DNA of 62,997 nucleotides from Psychrobacter sp. 4Dc (lineage in GTDB: Bacteria > Pseudomonadota > Gammaproteobacteria > Pseudomonadales > Moraxellaceae). Shown here in pieces: positions 44,819 to 54,387 of this stretch. The stretch covers positions 1 to 62,997 of the forward strand of contig NZ_PJAT01000063.1 in the NCBI RefSeq assembly GCF_002836715.1, read 5' to 3'. Positions within the stretch are counted from its first letter, which is position 1. Every line of letters begins with the position of its first letter. The translations under genes were made by a program, and so were the position numbers. The notes below the pieces were generated by a model. The model saw only the letters and a list, made by a program, of their open reading frames with translations. It ran no database searches and had not been told where the DNA came from.

Positions 44819-45266
44819 AAAATATCCTCTCTATAAAATGGAAAAACCTACAAACGAACAAAGGGTAAAGCAGTGTCGTAGATTGTAAAGGGGGCTTTAT
44901 TGACCTCTTATTAGGGTTTACTCATCTACTCTAATGGTAAAATTCTACCTGAACTGCAATCAGACATAAGTATAATAATGTTAACCACCTAAAACCAAGA
45001 TAGGAAAAGTAACAATAAAGCGTATGATTGTAAGTGCGATATCTTTTTATTAGAGTAAAAATAGTGAGTTTTTACTTTATCGATTGTCTTATGATCAATA
45101 TAAAGCTGAAGGAAGTAGAGCCTAGGCTTAAAGTTCTATAATTAACGTGAGATATTTTTAATTCAATTAAAATTAATTCCTGTTTTTAAATCAATTGCTT
45201 ATGTTTGTTTATCCGATAAAAAAGGCATTTAGCTAAAAATATTAGAAATAAATTCTAAAAAAGGTG
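44819..45266. other. Intergenic region between M48 protease and tRNA promoter
   Basis: About 450 bp of AT-rich DNA with no recognisable gene or strong hairpin. The protease promoter should be in the left part. Confidence 0.45.
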
Positions 45267-45294
45267 TTGACACCCACAGAATATTTGCTAAAAT
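45267..45294 (+). promoter_or_regulatory. Promoter of tRNA-Gly
   Basis: TTGACA (45267-45272), a 16-bp spacer and TAAAAT (45289-45294), followed by a GC-containing discriminator, as seen at stringent-controlled stable RNA promoters. Confidence 0.8.
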
Positions 45295-45347
45295 AGCCAG
45301 CCTATCGAGACGGAGTAGTTGTTAACAACGCTACGGATTGATACTAA

Positions 45348-45422
45348 GCGGGAATAGCTCAGTGGTAGAGCATAACCTTGCCAAGGTTGGGGTCGAGAGT
45401 TCGAATCTCTTTTCCCGCTCCA
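45348..45422 (+). tRNA. tRNA-Gly (anticodon GCC)
   Basis: 75 nt including an encoded CCA. The acceptor stem is GCGGGAA/TTCCCGC, the D stem GCTC/GAGC, the anticodon loop TTGCCAA with stem TAACC/GGTTG, and the T arm GAGAG-TTCGAAT-CTCTT with one wobble. Anticodon GCC reads glycine codons GGC and GGU. Confidence 0.95.
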
Positions 45423-45442
45423 AATATGGCTTGAAAAAGCGC

Positions 45443-45475
45443 AAAAAGCCTCACTTCACAGTGAGGCTTTTTTTT
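45443..45475 (+). terminator. Intrinsic terminator of tRNA-Gly
   Basis: A 9-bp stem AGCCTCACT / AGTGAGGCT with a 4-nt loop and T8. Confidence 0.92.
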
Positions 45476-45638
45476 ATGTGTGAAATCTGTGCTAAATCAG
45501 CTAATAGCGAAAACATAGAAAGCAAAAACTAAAGCTAACTATAAGCAAGACAGAGTCTAGCCATAATAAATACTGAAGAATTGACGCATAACTTAAATAT
45601 TTGAGAAAATTAAACCTATAGCAACATAAGGGCATCCA

Positions 45639-47045
45639 ATGCCACCAAAACCCATCACATTAATCAGTGCCAAGCTCGCCTTTATCATCTCCGCCATCGT
45701 CATCGGTATCATGGGCATCACCATGATCGGCTTTGGCTGGGTGCCTCATCTGTCTCTTATATTGGCTATCTGTGTGCTACTGGCTATCGGTATGTACAAA
45801 GGTCTCAGCTTTGATGACATGCAAGCGCAAATGGCCTCAGGTGTCATGCGCGGTATTAGTGCCATCTATTTGTTCTTCTTTATTGGACTGATGGTTGCGG
45901 CTTTGATGATGTCTGGTGCGATTCCTACACTCATGTATGTAGGCTTTCAGCTCATATCACCTGAGTACTATTATATTTCTGCCTTTATCTTGACCTCTAT
46001 TATTGGTATTGCCTTGGGCAGTAGTTTGACGACTGCAGCGACTTTGGGCGTGGCCTTTATTGGTATGAGTAATGCCTTTGATGCCAATGTGGCGATAGCG
46101 GCAGGGGCAGTAGTATCAGGTGCGTTCTTCGGTGATAAGATGTCGCCCTTGTCTGATACTTGTACGATTGCGTCTTCAGTAGTCGGTATCGATCTGTTTG
46201 AGCATATTCGCAATATGATGTATACGACAGTCCCTGCATGGATATTGACGGTGATCTTGTTTTGGATGTTCTCAGGACAGACGACCAGTGCTGATCTGAG
46301 TCAAGTGACTATATTGCAAGGTCAGCTGATAGACAGTGGTTTGGTACATGGGTATTCGGTACTGCCGTTTGTGGTATTAGTCGGATTGGCACTGTTTCGG
46401 GTCAATGCGATTTATACGATTATCTGTACCATTGCCGCGGCACTGATCATTACTTATATCCATAGTTCACCAAGCTTTGGCCAATTAGGTGGTTATTTGT
46501 TTGCAGGCTATGCCCCTGCTGAATCATTAGAGTTAGGTGAGGTAGGCGGTATGCTGTCGCGTGGCGGTGTACAGAGTATGTTCTTTACTCAGGCGATTGT
46601 GATACTGGCATTAAGCTTAGGTGGTCTATTGACGGCACTGGGGATTCTGCCTGCACTGCTATCTGGTATTAAGGACACATTGACGACTTCAGGACGAGCG
46701 ATATTTGCGGCAGCGATGTCGGCACTAAGCATTAACGTGCTAATCGGTGAGCAGTATTTGAGTATTCTATTATCAGGTACGGCATTTCGTTCGACGTTTG
46801 AGCGCTTACATCTACATCCGAAGAATCTGTCGCGGACGATTGAGGATGCGGGAACGGTGATTAATCCATTAGTGCCTTGGAGTGTCTGCGGGGTGTTTAT
46901 CAGTCAGGCGTTAGGGGTACCGGTATTGGATTATCTACCTTATGCGTTCTTCTGTTATTTGTCATTGCTATTGACGCTGCTATTCGGGTTTACGGGGCTG
47001 ACGATTAGTCGGGTTAAAGAGGGGAAGGTGACCCAAAATCAATAG
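45639..47045 (+). CDS. nhaC: Na+/H+ antiporter NhaC
   Basis: 468-residue inner-membrane antiporter with about 11 helices. NhaC-type motifs include GIALGSSLTTAATLGVAFIGM, GAVVSGAFFGDKMSPLSDTCTIASS with the conserved FGDKMSPLSDT, and EDAGTVINPLVPWSVCG near the C-terminus. It should exchange sodium for protons at alkaline pH or high salt. AAGGGCATCC precedes the ATG. No partner gene is nearby. Confidence 0.95.
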   Translation: MPPKPITLISAKLAFIISAIVIGIMGITMIGFGWVPHLSLILAICVLLAIGMYKGLSFDDMQAQMASGVMRGISAIYLFFFIGLMVAALMMSGAIPTLMYVGFQLISPEYYYISAFILTSIIGIALGSSLTTAATLGVAFIGMSNAFDANVAIAAGAVVSGAFFGDKMSPLSDTCTIASSVVGIDLFEHIRNMMYTTVPAWILTVILFWMFSGQTTSADLSQVTILQGQLIDSGLVHGYSVLPFVVLVGLALFRVNAIYTIICTIAAALIITYIHSSPSFGQLGGYLFAGYAPAESLELGEVGGMLSRGGVQSMFFTQAIVILALSLGGLLTALGILPALLSGIKDTLTTSGRAIFAAAMSALSINVLIGEQYLSILLSGTAFRSTFERLHLHPKNLSRTIEDAGTVINPLVPWSVCGVFISQALGVPVLDYLPYAFFCYLSLLLTLLFGFTGLTISRVKEGKVTQNQ

Positions 47046-47079
47046 CAATTGATATCGTTAGAGATAATAAGAGTGTTGA

Positions 47080-47985
47080 TTAATATTGATCCCAGTACGG
47101 ATTATCACCGAATTGCTCGGCAATAAAATCAATCAAGTAACGACAACGCTGCGACAAAAAACGATTCTTTGGATAAACAGCATAAGCGGTTAGGGTTGGC
47201 AATTGATAGTGTTGGAAGACAGGTACTAGCTCGCCCAGCGCCAGTTGTTTATAAGCAATAAAAGTCGGCACAAAGGTAATCCCATGCCCTTTGACTGCCA
47301 AATCCACTAAGAACTCACCATTGGTGGCTTTGATTTTGGCATCTATCGTACGATGATGACTTCTGCCTTCAGTATCCACCAAGTTTATACTATTGGTTTG
47401 ACCGAGACTGTATTGCAACAGCGCATGGTTGTCTAAATCGTCTAGCGTCTCAGGCGTGCCCATTCTTGCCAAATAATCGGGACTGGCGCAAATCACACAA
47501 CGAATCAATGCCAACTTTTTTGCTTGATAGCTAGAATCTTGTAGCTCTCCGATTCGAATGGCCAACTCATAGCCTTCTTCAATCAAATCGATACGTCGGT
47601 CAGAAAAATCCAGATCGAATCTCAGATTGGGATGTTTATTGGCGTATTTATCAATCACATCGTTCAGATGCATGAGTCCAAAGGACAACGGCGCTGTCAT
47701 TTTTAGCGTACCTTCAATACGCATAGGAGCGTCAGTAGCATGCTCATTGACAGCGTCAACCGCACGCAAGATATTATTCACTTGCTGATAATATTGCTCA
47801 CCAGCTTGCGTCAATTTAGATTGGCGGGTAGTACGGCTAATTAATTGACTGCCTAAACGCTCTTCCAATTCTTTAAGTCGGCGACTGACGGCTGATTTTG
47901 CAATATTTAACTGCTCAGCAGCCTTGGTAATACTACCTGCCTCAACAATGCGTACAAACATCGCCATGTCTTCTAATTTACCCAT
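47080..47985 (-). CDS. LysR-type transcriptional regulator
   Basis: 301 residues. The N-terminal helix-turn-helix is SITKAAEQLNIAKSAVSRRLKELEERLG, followed by a substrate-binding domain (RIEGTLKMTAPLSFGLMHL, ELAIRIGEL). It belongs to the large group that controls adjacent DoxX, pirin, quinone reductase or nitroreductase genes. It is divergent from doxX with 137 bp between and a TTC-N-GAA-type inverted repeat in that gap. Confidence 0.9.
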   Translation of the reverse strand: MGKLEDMAMFVRIVEAGSITKAAEQLNIAKSAVSRRLKELEERLGSQLISRTTRQSKLTQAGEQYYQQVNNILRAVDAVNEHATDAPMRIEGTLKMTAPLSFGLMHLNDVIDKYANKHPNLRFDLDFSDRRIDLIEEGYELAIRIGELQDSSYQAKKLALIRCVICASPDYLARMGTPETLDDLDNHALLQYSLGQTNSINLVDTEGRSHHRTIDAKIKATNGEFLVDLAVKGHGITFVPTFIAYKQLALGELVPVFQHYQLPTLTAYAVYPKNRFLSQRCRYLIDFIAEQFGDNPYWDQY

Positions 47986-48003
47986 TATCGATGCCTCATG
48001 ATT

Positions 48004-48020
48004 GTTCTTACACCAAGAAC
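48004..48020. promoter_or_regulatory. Candidate LysR operator (T-N11-A inverted repeat)
   Basis: GTTCTTACACCAAGAAC is a perfect 6-bp inverted repeat with a 5-nt centre and fits the LysR T-N11-A pattern. It lies between the divergent regulator and doxX, upstream of a TATAAT (48065-48070). Confidence 0.5.
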
Positions 48021-48122
48021 TTATATTTGTGATTATTGCTGTTTATCCCATGCTAGTCAACGCCTATAATCGCGCTATTCTCTACTTAGAGACATGATTA
48101 AACACACTTTTGGAGTATCATT

Positions 48123-48500
48123 ATGGACAAATTACAGCAATTTAGCGCACCGCTCGGTCGTCTATTATTATCAATCATTTTCATCTTTACAGGCATTGGT
48201 AAAATCACAGATTATGCGACTACTCAAGGCTATATGGAGTCAGTAGGTGTGCCTGGTATGTTACTACCATTGGTAATCGCGTTTGAGGTACTAGGTGGTA
48301 TCGCTATCTTGCTAGGTTATAAAGCTCGCCCAATCGCTTTTTTGTTCGCCGGGTTTAGCATCGTGTCAGCTATTATTTTTCATCAATTCTGGACTGACGA
48401 ATCACAGATGATCTCATTTATGAAAAATATTTCGATCGCCGGTGGGTTTTTGATGATTTTTGCTCATGGTGCGGGTGCTTACTCAATAGACAATAAGTGA
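48123..48500 (+). CDS. DoxX family membrane protein
   Basis: 125 residues with four helices: LGRLLLSIIFIFTGIGKI, MLLPLVIAFEVLGGIAILLGY, IAFLFAGFSIVSAIIFH and SIAGGFLMIFAHGAGAY. GGAGTATC precedes the ATG. DoxX proteins are small quinone-interacting or redox-linked membrane proteins. The divergent LysR regulator is the likely controller; pirin and a nitroreductase lie downstream. Confidence 0.88.
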   Translation: MDKLQQFSAPLGRLLLSIIFIFTGIGKITDYATTQGYMESVGVPGMLLPLVIAFEVLGGIAILLGYKARPIAFLFAGFSIVSAIIFHQFWTDESQMISFMKNISIAGGFLMIFAHGAGAYSIDNK

Positions 48501-48849
48501 TAAACAATCAGTAGCTGAGTTACCTCTTATACGCTTACAAAGAACAATCATGAATGGGTACTTTCAAATAAAGAGCGTCATGAACATTTTCACAGAAAAT
48601 CTCAACAGCAGACAGTTTTTTATATAAACATAACTTAAAGTAATTTATATAAAGTTAGCTGTGCTAATATATGTAAAAAATCTATATTACGTTAAAACCG
48701 CTCTGATTGTTCTATAAAAAAGAATAGTTAATTGCATTTAGTGTTGTTTATCTATGTAGAATTAATAATTATAATAAGCCCATTGTTTAAATAGATTAAT
48801 CGATAAGAAGTATATAGAGGATTAATCTATTGATAGCTAAGGATGAATT
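48501..48849. other. Intergenic region doxX-pirin
   Basis: 349 bp, very AT-rich, no gene or clear terminator. The length suggests that pirin has its own promoter, but none was fixed. Confidence 0.4.
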
Positions 48850-49563
48850 ATGAAAACAATCTATCATGCAGCAGACTCACGTGGCGATGCCAATCATGGC
48901 TGGCTTAAAAGCAGGCATACCTTTAGCTTTGCCAATTATCATAATCCTGAGCGCATGGGCTTTGGTGCCTTACGCGTTATTAATGATGATTTCGTCATTG
49001 GCGGTCAAGGGTTTGGTAATCACTCGCACCGTAACATGGAAATTATTAGTATTCCTCTATCCGGCAAGCTCGCTCATGGCGATAGTATCGGCAACGAGGG
49101 CATCATAGAAACTGGTGAAATTCAAGTGATGTCAGCGGGTACAGGCATTACCCATAGTGAAATGAACGGTGACGATGCAAAGGCTGTGAGGTTTCTGCAA
49201 ATTTGGGTGATACCAAACAAAATGAATGTCGCACCGCGTTATCAGCAAGTGCATATGGGCGATATCATGCGACCTAACGAGTTTAGCCAAGTGCTATCAC
49301 CTAATGCTGATGATGCAGGGGTTTGGATTCATCAAGATGCTTGGTTTAGCATGGGTGGTTTTGACGAAGGTGTATCGCAAACTTACCAGTTAAATAATCC
49401 TAGCAACGGTGTCTACGTATTTGTCCTCAGCGGCAAAGTCGTGATAAATGGCCAAATCCTGTCTACTCGTGACGGCCTTTGCATTTGGGATATTCAGAGC
49501 TTTATGATGGACACAACAGTAGCTAGCCGTGTGCTAGTGATGGAAGTACCGCTATTTATGTAG
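48850..49563 (+). CDS. Pirin family protein (YhhW-like)
   Basis: 237-residue bicupin. The metal site is suggested by GFGNHSHRNMEIISIPLSG and the later SAGTGITHSEMNG, both typical of pirins with quercetin 2,3-dioxygenase-like activity. GWLKSRHTFSFANY near the N-terminus is a pirin hallmark. AAGGAT precedes the ATG. The setting with DoxX and nitroreductase suggests a redox or aromatic-compound response. Confidence 0.92.
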   Translation: MKTIYHAADSRGDANHGWLKSRHTFSFANYHNPERMGFGALRVINDDFVIGGQGFGNHSHRNMEIISIPLSGKLAHGDSIGNEGIIETGEIQVMSAGTGITHSEMNGDDAKAVRFLQIWVIPNKMNVAPRYQQVHMGDIMRPNEFSQVLSPNADDAGVWIHQDAWFSMGGFDEGVSQTYQLNNPSNGVYVFVLSGKVVINGQILSTRDGLCIWDIQSFMMDTTVASRVLVMEVPLFM

Positions 49564-49668
49564 TCAAAAACAAAGCTCTTTATCAATTAGAATGTTCATA
49601 CCAACAATCACTCATATTAAAAATTATTTTTATTAACAACTATTTTACTAACAACATGGAGAAACACT

Positions 49669-50280
49669 ATGTCAGATTTAACAACATTACAGCAGCTAGC
49701 AGAGAAACGTCGTTCTATCTATGCACTAAGCAACCAACTGCCAGTAGCTAACGACGAAATCGTAAAAATAGTTGAGCATGCTATTTTGCACACGCCATCG
49801 TCGTTTAACTCGCAATCGACACGTATCGTTGTATTGTTTGGTGATGATCATCGTAAGTTGTGGGATATGACCGAAGATACATTACGCGAAATCGTTGGTG
49901 ACGAAGAGAAGTTCAAATCGACCAAAGAGCGTGTCAATGGTTTCCGTAACGGTGCTGGTACTGTATTGTTTTTTGAAGATCAAGCAGTCGTCAGAGGCAT
50001 GCAAGAAGCAGCGCCACTATATGCTGACAACTTCCCAATCTGGGCAAGTCAAACCAGCGCCATCCATCAGTATGTTATCTGGACGGCACTAGCCAGTATC
50101 GATGTTGGCGCAAACTTACAGCACTACAATCCAGTAATCGATCAAAAAGTAGCTAGCGCTTGGGATATCGACAAAGACTGGACGCTAAATGCACAATTGG
50201 TATTTGGAACGATTGAGCAGCCAGCAGGCGAAAAAGCATTTAAGCCAGTCGAAGAGCGTATGAAAGTGTTTGGTGCTTAA
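49669..50280 (+). CDS. Nitroreductase family oxidoreductase
   Basis: 203-residue FMN-dependent oxidoreductase. It begins with EKRRSIYALSNQLPVANDEIV and carries the FNSQSTRIVVL FMN-binding segment and LQHYNPVIDQ. It belongs to the nitroreductase subgroup related to fatty-acid repression mutant 2 (YdgI/Frm2-like), inferred from SIYALS and NLQHYNP. GGAGAAAC precedes the ATG. A strong terminator ends the block. Confidence 0.9.
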   Translation: MSDLTTLQQLAEKRRSIYALSNQLPVANDEIVKIVEHAILHTPSSFNSQSTRIVVLFGDDHRKLWDMTEDTLREIVGDEEKFKSTKERVNGFRNGAGTVLFFEDQAVVRGMQEAAPLYADNFPIWASQTSAIHQYVIWTALASIDVGANLQHYNPVIDQKVASAWDIDKDWTLNAQLVFGTIEQPAGEKAFKPVEERMKVFGA

Positions 50281-50317
50281 GGTAAGCTAGTTTATACAGT
50301 CCTAAAAGCTTACGTAA

Positions 50318-50356
50318 ACAAAGCGCCACTCAGTAATTGCTGAGTGGCGCTTTTTT
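50318..50356 (+). terminator. Intrinsic terminator of the nitroreductase gene
   Basis: A perfect 13-bp stem AAGCGCCACTCAG / CTGAGTGGCGCTT with a 6-nt loop and T6. Confidence 0.93.
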
Positions 50357-50454
50357 ATTGGTGACATTCTTTTGTTGAGGGTGAGAATTGTAGAGGTTGT
50401 TGAGTAGCCTAAAGCTAAGCTACGTTCTTACAGAGATTACGCAGAGATTGACAA

Positions 50455-50889
50455 CTATTTGTGTTGCATCAAACTATTAGCCACCCATGCTGGACCGATT
50501 AATAAAAACTGTAGATCCTTAAAGAAAGAAGGTTTTTTGCCTTCGATTTTATGCCCAATGAATTGGCCAATCCATGCAACGATAAATACCGCTGCCCACG
50601 CTTTAAAGCCCCATGGCATCGATGCCATCACTGACAGACAAATAAGAATAAACATCCCCATGGCTAAAAACAGTGGCGTAGATAAGCGCATGTAGAATAA
50701 TAATACCAATGCGCTTAGTACTAAGGTAAACCATACGGATAGCGACATGCCCATGCCTAACAGGCTGACAAAAATGGTTGGCACACATAGCCAATGGATT
50801 TTTTTATTGACCAGGTTTTGGTGACTGACAGAGTACTCACTAAGCCATTGCTCTAGCGTACGTTTAGACATTTTTGGTTGACGAGACAT
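50455..50889 (-). CDS. Mpo1/DUF962-like membrane protein
   Basis: 144 residues. The N-terminus carries the family motif YSVSHQNLVNKKIHWLCVPTIF, with the histidines that ligate iron in yeast Mpo1 (2-hydroxy fatty acid dioxygenase). The second histidine pair is in IGQFIGHKIEGKKPSFF. Four helices are predicted. GGGAGGT precedes the ATG. Bacterial function is not established. Confidence 0.87.
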   Translation of the reverse strand: MSRQPKMSKRTLEQWLSEYSVSHQNLVNKKIHWLCVPTIFVSLLGMGMSLSVWFTLVLSALVLLFYMRLSTPLFLAMGMFILICLSVMASMPWGFKAWAAVFIVAWIGQFIGHKIEGKKPSFFKDLQFLLIGPAWVANSLMQHK

Positions 50890-51111
50890 ACTAACCTCCC
50901 TGTTAGTAAATAAGATAAGTAACTTATACTCGCTAATGGACTTGCTACTAAACTCAATGCGAAGATGATTGTTAACATCAGTTGTAGCACTAATTGCGCC
51001 TGTCTACCATGTTATCTGATAGACGGCACAGTCAGATACTGTTGTATTACTAGCACTATATCCGCAAGATTTTATTCAAAATTCCAAGGGGGTTTTTCTA
51101 CAAGAGCCGCA

Positions 51112-51843
51112 TTATCCTTGCTCGCTACGATGCCATTCATAGAGGCCAATAAAGGCGTTTACTTGATACACCATAGTTTGAATAGCAAAGATATAGTTGC
51201 CAGACATCAGATTCACAATGAGCCAGACAAAGTTGACGATAATCCACAACCACCAGTTAAATGAATAACGCAGAATCATAGCTGCCTGAGCAGTAATAGA
51301 AAGCACAAAGGCAATGACGTTAATCCAAAAGAAAGAGATAAATCCCAAAAACAGACTACTATCATCCTGTACGACCGCATAACCATAGCTTGCTAATAAG
51401 TCATTTACTGTAGGAAACAAGGCAAGACCAATAATAATAAATGCAGCGGTGATTAACCAAACAGCTTTACTTGCTGATTTGGGTATCATGTCGCCATCAG
51501 GGTCAGTATGCTTCGACCAATAAAAGATACCGTAAACATGGGTAAAAAAGTTAAATAGTGGAGCAAGCATCAAACCTACTGCGCCAGACGTTGCCTGTAC
51601 GATGACTTCGCCTGCCGTTGCCCCCATACCAAAGCCATTGCCCATGACGTTTTTGCGGAATGATAGCGAGACTACGCAGACCAAACCAATGAACGAGACT
51701 GCTAAATAAAACCAATCAAGCGTGGTATGGTCTGTCGTGAGCCAAAAACCCGCAGATAAGGCAATGACACCGCAAATAAACCAAATGATAATCCATTGCA
51801 TCGCCCATTTTCCGGTGATGTTGTCCAATAGCTGAATACGCAT
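51112..51843 (-). CDS. pnuC: Nicotinamide riboside transporter PnuC
   Basis: 243-residue inner-membrane transporter with about seven helices and PnuC features: NFFTHVYGIFYWSKH and the C-terminal WWLWIIVNFVWLIVNLMSGNYIFAIQTMVYQVNAFIGLYEW pattern, which includes the substrate-binding aromatic residues (about 195-235). It imports nicotinamide riboside, which NadR then phosphorylates. AGGGGAAAAG precedes the ATG. nadR lies immediately upstream on the same strand, 126 bp away. Confidence 0.93.
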   Translation of the reverse strand: MRIQLLDNITGKWAMQWIIIWFICGVIALSAGFWLTTDHTTLDWFYLAVSFIGLVCVVSLSFRKNVMGNGFGMGATAGEVIVQATSGAVGLMLAPLFNFFTHVYGIFYWSKHTDPDGDMIPKSASKAVWLITAAFIIIGLALFPTVNDLLASYGYAVVQDDSSLFLGFISFFWINVIAFVLSITAQAAMILRYSFNWWLWIIVNFVWLIVNLMSGNYIFAIQTMVYQVNAFIGLYEWHRSEQG

Positions 51844-51890
51844 CGCTTTTCCCCTAAAGTAAATACTGATATCAATATAGTGCTAACTAC

Positions 51891-51944
51891 CATGTGCTAG
51901 TTAAATAACGTGTGCTAGTTGAATAACATATGCTAGTGAATAAA
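51891..51944. repeat. 18-bp tandem repeat, three units
   Basis: CATGTGCTAGTTAAATAA (51891), CGTGTGCTAGTTGAATAA (51909) and a third diverged unit (51927), in the pnuC-nadR gap. Confidence 0.85.
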
Positions 51945-51969
51945 TTATTATAAATATGCTCAGTACAGT

Positions 51970-53028
51970 TTATGATTTTTTGCCATAGATATATTGATCA
52001 ATCAATAATAATGCTTGCTGATAGCGAGCATCATAGTCGGGCTGATCGATCATATGCGGCGTAATATCGTGACGCGCAAAAATATCTATCAAACGCTGCT
52101 CAAAGCGTCCACGCGCTTCAGGCGTACCCAAAGATCGCATACCATCATCAACCCACGGCGTATTGTTATCTAACATGATGGTGTGGTCTACACGAAACTC
52201 ATCGATACAAGCAGCCACAAAAGGATGCGTGCGACCCTCGTATTCTTCACAAAATGCTTGGGTAGTGACAAAGTCAGTATCAACGATGGTGATAGGGGCC
52301 GTTGCATTGGCTTTAGCTTCACGGATTGCCTCAGCATGGTCGAGACAAATAGGGCCATAATCACTGTACTGTAATCCAACCTCGCTACCACCCAAATCTG
52401 TACCGACATACAGACGCCCCATTTCTAGGGCAAAGCTGGCACCATAATAATTGGCAAGCTTATGTACCAGCGTTGTCTTGCCTGAGCTTTCACCGCCGAC
52501 GATAGCGACAGTCTTGGTATAGTCGACGCGCGCTTGCGGATGAAGTGCTGACCAATGAGCAACTGGATTACGAGCGATGGCATAAGAGTCAAATTCCGGC
52601 TGTAGCGGCGTAGTAACGACTGGCAAAAGCAGCTGCTCTTGTATGTTATTGCGAGTGAGCGGATGGTTTTCCGCCATAAACAATACAGTCTCTGTTGATA
52701 GTGATAAGGCATCCATCAAACGTTGTAATTTGGCATTACTAGCAGCGACATCGATACTGACATCATCACTGGCACTATACAGATGTTCGTGTAGCGGTAG
52801 CTCGATCTCATGGGTAGTATGAATATGAATAAAGGGTAAATCGGCACAGGCCATCTGTAGCCAACGCGCTTTGTCTTGTAAGGTAATAGTAAAATCTGGA
52901 TGCGGCGATGGATGCGCCATAATAACGATATGCAAGGTTTTGGCCAGTCCTGCTGCATCCAATATGCTGCGCATCTGCCCTAAGTGCAGGGGCTCAAAAT
53001 GTCCAATCATCAATCCAGTGTCGTACAT
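51970..53028 (-). CDS. nadR: NadR-like NMN adenylyltransferase / nicotinamide riboside kinase
   Basis: 352 residues. The N-terminal nucleotidyltransferase domain has a GHFEPLHLGQ motif (normally G-x-F-x-P-x-H-x-G-H; final His is Gln here). The kinase domain begins near 170 with Walker A GGESSGKTT, followed by FALEMGRLYV and IVDTDFVTTQAF. It converts nicotinamide riboside via NMN to NAD. The DNA-binding domain of E. coli NadR is absent, so it is probably purely enzymatic. It is paired with pnuC. Confidence 0.9.
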   Translation of the reverse strand: MYDTGLMIGHFEPLHLGQMRSILDAAGLAKTLHIVIMAHPSPHPDFTITLQDKARWLQMACADLPFIHIHTTHEIELPLHEHLYSASDDVSIDVAASNAKLQRLMDALSLSTETVLFMAENHPLTRNNIQEQLLLPVVTTPLQPEFDSYAIARNPVAHWSALHPQARVDYTKTVAIVGGESSGKTTLVHKLANYYGASFALEMGRLYVGTDLGGSEVGLQYSDYGPICLDHAEAIREAKANATAPITIVDTDFVTTQAFCEEYEGRTHPFVAACIDEFRVDHTIMLDNNTPWVDDGMRSLGTPEARGRFEQRLIDIFARHDITPHMIDQPDYDARYQQALLLIDQYIYGKKS

Positions 53029-53765
53029 AGTTATCCTTATTATTTTAATCTCAGTGTTCCATGTCTATTTCAAAAACTACGACTAATACTGTTTGAGTTG
53101 AATGAGCCAAACTAGACATCTATCAAGATCCAAAGTAGACACCTATTAAGAATCGTAATACCAACCACGTTCTTTACTTCTACTATTCTTCGTAAAGGTG
53201 TTTTTAAATAACAGTTGAGCAGTGTTCTAACTTTCATCATAGAATATCTGAAATCTGAGTTGCTTATCAGCATGGTATAAAGGTTTTGGATGATTTGCAG
53301 GTGGGTTATTGTAAAAATAAGGTATATCGCACGTACAAGGAATCGCACGTTTTTTAATTGAGAATTTTTTAACTTAGCAAAGTTGGTTAGCTAAAAGATT
53401 ATTCAGACTATCAAAAGTTTCACTCGATTTTAGCGTTGTAAAGCAAGCTTATCTCTTTGATTAAATTAAAAATAACAAGATACGTGAAGCGAGATTGCAA
53501 GGTTATAGCAACAAAGATGATTTTGAAACATTTTGAAATAACTATTTAAAATCAGGGGCTTGCATGGTGCTATGACAGATTAGGGTAAGCTTGAGTAGCA
53601 TAAACTCACAAAGTACTGCTATACCTTCAACAGATAAATCCTGAATTATTGATATACTGATTCGTAAGTTAGCAAAGCAAGATAATGTTTTAGCTAAATA
53701 TGTAAGACAATCAAAAATATAGAATAAAAAAATAAACAAGAATAGAAAAAAGAGAGGTATTTGAT
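53029..53765. other. Gene-poor AT-rich region
   Basis: About 740 bp between the divergent nadR and pspC. Short open frames of 60-80 codons exist on the minus strand but have hydrophobic, low-complexity content and no convincing ribosome site. No strong inverted repeat or RNA-like structure was identified. Confidence 0.5.
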
Positions 53766-53978
53766 TTGGCTAAGTTAGCAAAATTACATCGCTCACCAAA
53801 CAATCGCATGATAGCAGGTGTGATGGGTGGCATTGCAGAATATGCTGGTTGGTCGCCAACATGGGTGAGAGTATTATTCGTAATCATCTCATCGTTAAGC
53901 GCAGCAGTACCAGGCATTTTAATTTATATCATCTTATGGATAATTATGCCAAAAGCAAACAGTCAGTCTTATCAATAA
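53766..53978 (+). CDS. PspC domain small membrane protein (TTG start)
   Basis: 70 residues. The PspC pattern reads KLHRSPNNRMIAGVMGGIAEYAGWSPTWVRVLFVII (residues 5-40), followed by the helix AVPGILIYIILWIIMP. PspC proteins are membrane partners of the phage-shock response. The start is a TTG with AGAGAGG 8 nt upstream; no in-frame ATG precedes the domain. Confidence 0.88.
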   Translation: MAKLAKLHRSPNNRMIAGVMGGIAEYAGWSPTWVRVLFVIISSLSAAVPGILIYIILWIIMPKANSQSYQ

Positions 53979-54138
53979 TAGAAGTCTGATAATTGTTTTC
54001 AAAATTAGCTTTTTTAAAATTAGGTTTTTTGAACCAGTTAAAGAGTCAAGTTTAAGTTATACGTAGTTGCTAAAAACAGTAGACCTCCAAAAATAAAAAG
54101 CCTGATCAATCAGGATGCCCAAGATACAATTTTCCTCC

Positions 54139-54171
54139 TGCCCGAATGCTAGCGCATTTGGGTATTTTTTT
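54139..54171 (+). terminator. Intrinsic terminator after pspC
   Basis: Stem CCCGAATGC / GCATTTGGG with a 4-nt loop and T8, 160 bp downstream of the stop. Confidence 0.85.
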
Positions 54172-54387
54172 TATTTATTGTATTAGTGCGACTTCTATGA
54201 TGATTTGCTTGCAAATACGCTATACAACTGAGGTTTTGTGCCCACTATGCAAATTTAGTTGATGTAAATATGGATAAAATAGTCAATTTTTAGTAAGGTG
54301 AGCAGGCAGATAGAGTCGTTGCCGAATAGGTCGCGCGTGCGCTATCAGAGATTTATTTAATAATACTCATTTCACAGTGGCTTTACT

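Noticed and set aside
53112..53739. Short minus-strand frames (about 65-78 codons) between nadR and pspC
   Set aside because: Hydrophobic low-complexity translations from AT-rich DNA, without a ribosome site or family match.
54172..54387. Possible T-box or riboswitch before glyQS
   Set aside because: No T-box sequence, specifier hairpin or antiterminator pairing was found, and T-boxes are not expected in gammaproteobacteria.
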